From: Pontibacter amylolyticus
GTDB lineage: Bacteria; Bacteroidota; Bacteroidia; Cytophagales; Hymenobacteraceae
Reading direction: 5' to 3'
DNA: 64,000 nt
Assembly (NCBI RefSeq): GCF_014638845.1
Contig: NZ_BMFP01000003.1
Coordinates: 496,001 to 560,000, forward strand
This document shows, piece by piece, positions 59,894 to 64,000 of the stretch. How positions within the stretch are numbered: position 1 is the first letter of the stretch; every line of letters begins with the position of its first letter. The notes under the pieces were generated by a model that saw only the letters and a list, made by a program, of their open reading frames with translations, searched no databases and was not told the origin of the DNA. The translations under genes were made by a program, and so were the position numbers.

Positions 59894-62482
59894 ATGTCCA
59901 AACACAGCTATACCTTTAAAGCCGCCTCCCTGGCTTTGTCTCTGGCAATACTGAGTGGCTGCAGCAAAGGCCCTGCAACCAGCGCCTATACCTTGCCGGT
60001 AGAGACCGGCGTTTCTCGCGAACTGGCGGAGCACCGCAACCAGATGCTGCGCAACGTGCAGTATGAAATCAAACTGCAGATCACCGCTGGCAAGGACGCG
60101 CCTATACCTGCTTCGGAAATCATCTCTTTTAACCTGCTTAGCAAGGCGCAGGCCCTGCAGATCGATTTTAAGGAGCAGCCCGACCAACTGCACGCCGTAC
60201 GGGTGAATGGAAAGCAGATACCGACCGTGTTTCAAAACGAGCACATCGTCATCGAGCAACGCTACCTGCAAAATGGCCCGAATCAGGTGCAGCTCGACTT
60301 CACGGCCGGCAACCTCTCGCTCAACCGCAACGAGGACTACCTCTATACCTTGCTGGTGCCGGACCGAGCCCGCACCGTGTTTCCCTGTTTCGATCAGCCG
60401 GACCTGAAAGCGGTCTTTAAACTTACACTCACGTTGCCGCAGAACTGGAAAGCGCTGGCTAACGCTCCGCTGCAGGACTCAGTTGTAACGGGCGCGACCA
60501 AGACCTATACCTACCAGCCTTCCGACACCATCCCGACATACCTCTTCTCGTTTGTGGCCGGAGAATTCAGCAAGGTGAGCAACAGCGACCGGAGACGGAC
60601 CATGCACTTCTACCATCGCGAAACTGATCCGGACAAACTCAGGCTAAGTGTTGACCCGATCTTCAGCATACACCGCGATGCGCTTGCTTTTATGGAGGAT
60701 TATACCAAAATCCCCTACCCTTTCCGGAAGTTTGACTTTGTGGCTATACCTGATTTCCAGTACGGCGGCATGGAGCATGTAGGCGCAATTGACTACAAGG
60801 CCTCTACCCTGTTCCTGGACGAGGGCGCAACCAAGGACCAATTAGTGGCACGCTCCAACCTGATCGCGCACGAAACAGCGCACATGTGGTTTGGCGACCT
60901 CGTGACGATGCGCTGGTTCAACGACGTGTGGATGAAAGAGGTGTTCGCCAATTTCATGGCCGACAAGATTTCCAAGACGACAGTAAAGGACAGCAATTAT
61001 GACCTCAAGTTTCTGATCGACCACTTCCCGGCGGCCTACAGCGTGGACCGCACAGCAGGCGCCAACCCGATCCGGCAGGATCTGGCCAACCTGCAGGATG
61101 CCGGCTCGCTTTACGGGCACATCATCTACCACAAGTCCCCCATCATGATGCGGCAGTTGGAGCGGCTGATGGGCGAAGAAGCCTTTCGGGAAGGGCTGCA
61201 GGTATACCTGAAAACCTACGCCAACAGCAACGCCACCTGGCCACAGCTGATCGAAATACTCGACGCCCGCACGCCTGCGGACCTGCAGGCCTGGAACCAG
61301 GTATGGGTGAACGAGCCGGGACGCCCGGTTTTCAACAGTACGCTGGATGTAGAAGATGGGAAAATCAGCGTTTTTTCTATTTCACAAAAGGGTGAGGACG
61401 GGTCAGATCGCTTGTGGCCTCAGCTTTTCGAAGTTGCGCTGGTTTACGATGACCGTGTAGAAGAATATACTGTGAACATGGACCGGCCCTCCATCGAATT
61501 TCAGGAGGTGGTTGGGAAGGAATGGCCGCTTTATGTTTTGTTCGACTCCTCCGGACAGGGCTACGGGACCTTCCCCATTGATGCCCGCGGCATAAGCTAC
61601 CTACCCAAACTGCAGAACCCTGTGATGCGCGCCTCGAGCTACATCAACCTGTATGAAAACATGCTTAACGGGGTAGATATTACACCTGACATGATACTAT
61701 ACATTGCTCTTCTGCAATCACCTAACGAACAGGAAGAGCTGAACCTAAAGCTATTGACAGGCTACCTGAGTGACACATTCTGGAAATTTACCAGCCCGGA
61801 GCAAAGAGCTACACTAGCACCTGCATTTGAAAAAAATCTGTGGGAGGCGATGGAAAAACAAACGTCCGGCAACAACAAAAAGCTCTTCTTCAAAACCTAC
61901 CAGAACATTGCCATGACCAAAGAGGCGCAGGACAGGCTACACCAGGTATGGCGAGATCAGAAAGCACCAACGGGCGTCACGCTCACCGAAGATGACTATA
62001 CCTCCCTGGCTCTTTCACTGGCCGTGCGCGACTATGCCGATTCGGAAGGCATATTGCGGCAGCAACTAGCGCGTATCAAGAACCCGGACCGTCAGAAGCG
62101 TCTGCAATTCCTGATGCCGGCCCTGTCGGGCGACGAACAGGTGCGGGACGCCTTTTTTGCCTCGCTCAAGGACCGCAGCAACCGCGACAAGGAAGCCTGG
62201 GTAGGCACCGCCCTCTCCTATTTGCACCACCCACTGCGTACCGCTTCCTCGGAGAAGTACCTGCGCGAGAGCCTGGAGCTGGTAGAGGAAATACAACTCA
62301 CCGGCGACATCTTCTTCCCTACCAACTGGCTGCAGTCCACCTTCGGCTATTACCAGACGCCAACGGCCGCCACCACCATCCGCACGTTCCTGGCCGAGCA
62401 CCCGGATTACAACCCCAAGCTAAAGGGCAAGATTCTGCAGGCCGCGGACCATGTGTTCAGGGCGGAGAAACTGGTGAAGTAA
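59894..62482 (+). CDS. M1 family aminopeptidase lipoprotein
   Basis: An 862-residue exported metallopeptidase. I start at the ATG at 59894, which gives a lipobox (LAILSGC, lipid on Cys23); the longer reading has no lipoprotein signal. The zinc site is His326, Glu327, His330 (IAHETAHMW) and Glu349 (WMKEVFANF), that is, HExxH-x18-E. The substrate-binding GAMEN motif reads GGMEH here. Domain order is the N-terminal beta domain, thermolysin-like domain, short beta-sandwich and ERAP1-like helical C-terminal. It removes N-terminal amino acids from peptides, probably in the periplasm or at the outer membrane. It is monocistronic. Confidence 0.93.
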   Translation: MSKHSYTFKAASLALSLAILSGCSKGPATSAYTLPVETGVSRELAEHRNQMLRNVQYEIKLQITAGKDAPIPASEIISFNLLSKAQALQIDFKEQPDQLHAVRVNGKQIPTVFQNEHIVIEQRYLQNGPNQVQLDFTAGNLSLNRNEDYLYTLLVPDRARTVFPCFDQPDLKAVFKLTLTLPQNWKALANAPLQDSVVTGATKTYTYQPSDTIPTYLFSFVAGEFSKVSNSDRRRTMHFYHRETDPDKLRLSVDPIFSIHRDALAFMEDYTKIPYPFRKFDFVAIPDFQYGGMEHVGAIDYKASTLFLDEGATKDQLVARSNLIAHETAHMWFGDLVTMRWFNDVWMKEVFANFMADKISKTTVKDSNYDLKFLIDHFPAAYSVDRTAGANPIRQDLANLQDAGSLYGHIIYHKSPIMMRQLERLMGEEAFREGLQVYLKTYANSNATWPQLIEILDARTPADLQAWNQVWVNEPGRPVFNSTLDVEDGKISVFSISQKGEDGSDRLWPQLFEVALVYDDRVEEYTVNMDRPSIEFQEVVGKEWPLYVLFDSSGQGYGTFPIDARGISYLPKLQNPVMRASSYINLYENMLNGVDITPDMILYIALLQSPNEQEELNLKLLTGYLSDTFWKFTSPEQRATLAPAFEKNLWEAMEKQTSGNNKKLFFKTYQNIAMTKEAQDRLHQVWRDQKAPTGVTLTEDDYTSLALSLAVRDYADSEGILRQQLARIKNPDRQKRLQFLMPALSGDEQVRDAFFASLKDRSNRDKEAWVGTALSYLHHPLRTASSEKYLRESLELVEEIQLTGDIFFPTNWLQSTFGYYQTPTAATTIRTFLAEHPDYNPKLKGKILQAADHVFRAEKLVK

Positions 62483-62504
62483 AATTTGCCAGCAACGACC
62501 ATTA

Positions 62505-62545
62505 TCAGAAAGCGTTGCCTGTTTAGAACCGGCAGCGCTTTCTGA
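62505..62545 (+). terminator. Terminator between converging genes
   Basis: TCAGAAAGCGTTGCC pairs with GGCAGCGCTTTCTGA with one G-T pair. It serves the aminopeptidase and the minus-strand gene after it. Confidence 0.7.
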
Positions 62546-62557
62546 GAATAGCGGATT

Positions 62558-63829
62558 TTACTTTAATTTATAGCCCAGCCGGACGGTTACTGAATTATTG
62601 GCAGTTTTCACTCCCTTCGCAGCCGAGAAACCATTTCCGTTTTCAAGCCTCACCTCCGCCTGCACGTTCCTCCATTCTCCTCCTATACCCAGCAGCAGTG
62701 CCTGCTCATGCTTCCGCATGCTACTTGCCATTGGATTACCTTCTTTGTTGTTAACCGTTGAACTGGATGGGGTATAGGTCAGCTGCCTGCTTTTATCATT
62801 TAAGATGAAACTGTTGCCAATGCCCAGGCTAAGGTATGGCTTTATGCCCTTGTCCAGGAGCCGGTAGCGGCCTAGTAGGTTGATAGCCATTTGGGACATC
62901 TCAAAGGTGGTGGTATATTCTGTGTATACCTGCTCCGTATGCGGGTTCACATGTTTGAAGGTTCCCTCCGTCCAATACGCTTTGTAGAGCAGTTCCCCTA
63001 TCAGGGCATATTTGCCATGGCTTCTGGGCAAAGTGGCCATAAAGGAGGTGCCGAAGGTATAGCCCATACCTGTGAACTCCGGTTCGCTCAGCGCCCTGTT
63101 CGGATGGCCATGGATGTTCAGGGAGGTATACGAAACGCCTCCTATAGCATAAACATTGAACTTTATCTTCTCTTCAGCGGCCACATAATCACCCTCGTTG
63201 CCGCCGGCGCACATGTTGTATTCCTGCACCAGACTTTTCAAAGCAGACGGCTTAAAAGCTACCTTGCTTATCTTGTCGGCCAAATCCTGGCAGTCCGTCA
63301 TTCTGGCGGTCAGCGTTCCCCTGTAAACCGGCAGTTTCACAATACCTGATTTGCCGCCTGTCCGCTTCATAATGGACCTGTACACCAGTTCAACGGGAGC
63401 TTCGCCTTCTTTCTGAATGTAGATGCGCTCCTGGGCATCCGGTTCATTCAATGTGTACAAACTCACCCTTCCTTTGACCAGGGCACGCAGAAACACAGTG
63501 TCCCGCACCATGCTGGATTGACTATCGTAGAGGTAAGTGCTGCCTAGCTTTGTCACGTTCTTTTCTTTATCCACGGCGTGCACCTCGTACCTGTCACCTG
63601 AAGCAAGCAGGAAGCCTTTGATATCTCCCACCCCGAGTCTTTGTGTGTTGAAGCTGGCCAGGTCCTGCTTCACTTCAATAAAGGTGGGACTCCTTTTCCA
63701 GTTCTGGTCGTTGATGTGCGCCTGCACGGTGTCTCCCTGGTGCGTCACGTACTGGCCCGCCACAAACCTCTTCTGCCCAAAGGCGAGCGCACAGGTGAGC
63801 AGTAAAATAAGTGTAAAGGTTGTTTTCAT
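62558..63829 (-). CDS. Secreted outer-membrane beta-barrel protein
   Basis: A 423-residue protein with a signal peptide (MKTTFTLILLLTCALAFGQ). Residues 20-200 resemble the DILIKRNGDEVEV-type envelope domain of Bacteroidota (GQYVTHQGDTVQAHINDQNW), with a Cys pair at about residues 182 and 210 (RMTDCQDLAD and YNMCAGGNE) that may form a disulfide. Residues 220-423 are a porin-like barrel with repeating aromatic-hydrophobic strands (YGTSFMATLP, YALIGELLYKAYW, MAINLLGRYRLLD) and a terminal VRLGYKLK. I cannot name the function. It is on the minus strand, convergent with the aminopeptidase. Confidence 0.8.
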   Translation of the reverse strand: MKTTFTLILLLTCALAFGQKRFVAGQYVTHQGDTVQAHINDQNWKRSPTFIEVKQDLASFNTQRLGVGDIKGFLLASGDRYEVHAVDKEKNVTKLGSTYLYDSQSSMVRDTVFLRALVKGRVSLYTLNEPDAQERIYIQKEGEAPVELVYRSIMKRTGGKSGIVKLPVYRGTLTARMTDCQDLADKISKVAFKPSALKSLVQEYNMCAGGNEGDYVAAEEKIKFNVYAIGGVSYTSLNIHGHPNRALSEPEFTGMGYTFGTSFMATLPRSHGKYALIGELLYKAYWTEGTFKHVNPHTEQVYTEYTTTFEMSQMAINLLGRYRLLDKGIKPYLSLGIGNSFILNDKSRQLTYTPSSSTVNNKEGNPMASSMRKHEQALLLGIGGEWRNVQAEVRLENGNGFSAAKGVKTANNSVTVRLGYKLK

Positions 63830-64000
63830 GTATGACCTGTTATGAAAATATAATGGAATTAATATACTAGGTAAGCTTGGTTTAAGATTCAGTTCTAGTA
63901 TTTTATACCTGTTCCCGGACCAACACCCGGCTTAACTTTCAAGGTCTGTCACTAAGGGACTTCTATCGTTCAGAACCGATGCCAAACAAAAAGCCCGCTG
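63830..64000. other. Right-hand window edge
   Basis: AT-rich leader of the minus-strand gene, one TATACCTG motif near 63905, and at the very end AAAAAGCCCGCTG, which looks like the first arm of a terminator hairpin that continues beyond the window. Confidence 0.35.

Overview
The window looks like a piece of a Bacteroidota chromosome of the order Cytophagales, most likely a Pontibacter-like member of the Hymenobacteraceae. The evidence is a type IX secretion C-terminal domain on a large surface protein, a GH97 SusB-type alpha-glucosidase, a TamL (lipoprotein Omp85)/TamB pair, an OMP_b-brl type outer-membrane receptor, a DUF6122 protein, several TAnnTTTG-type promoters, and many SPII lipoproteins. 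No rRNA, tRNA, CRISPR array, phage or intact transposase gene was seen.

Layout. 1-8.8 kb: secreted proteins, a helical cytosolic protein, a VOC enzyme, a thioesterase and a 1,505-residue NHL/TIG/T9SS surface protein. 8.9-15.5 kb: carbohydrate genes (GH97, GH13 alpha-glucosidase, trehalohydrolase TreZ) with small genes between. 15.7-22.8 kb: a GIY-YIG protein, then a GbsR/MarR-type regulator with two matching candidate operators and a TolC-adaptor-RND efflux operon, followed by an acyl-carrier-like protein that lacks the phosphopantetheine serine. 23-33 kb: PEBP-like protein, an unrecognised 433-residue protein, and tamB-tamL. 33-42.5 kb: arsenate reductase-like protein, DUF3347 lipoprotein, DUF6122, small proteins, an outer-membrane receptor with a palindromic operator candidate in its promoter, phosphoesterase, SulP transporter and MscL.

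42.5-47.5 kb is the accessory-like zone. It holds REP/REPIN-like palindromic repeats of several families, three paralogous STAS-like proteins, a creatininase-family gene bracketed by low-complexity repeats, a decayed helix-turn-helix gene with three in-frame stops, and the scar of an Eco57I-like type IIG restriction-modification gene that has lost its centre. 47.5-64 kb returns to ordinary genes: secreted subtilase, two PAS sensor kinases with a response regulator, ABC-F protein, 2H phosphoesterase, large-subunit catalase, M1 aminopeptidase and a secreted beta-barrel protein.

The most striking signal is not a gene. The heptamer AGGTATA (extended form CAGGTATAG, complement CTATACCTG) recurs throughout the window on both strands, inside genes in several reading frames and between genes. 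I listed about 100 copies by eye, against roughly 8 expected for equal base frequencies. At gene ends it is repeatedly arranged as perfect inverted pairs that would fold as terminator-like hairpins. This is the architecture of DNA uptake sequences in Neisseria and Pasteurellaceae, but its meaning here is unknown to me.
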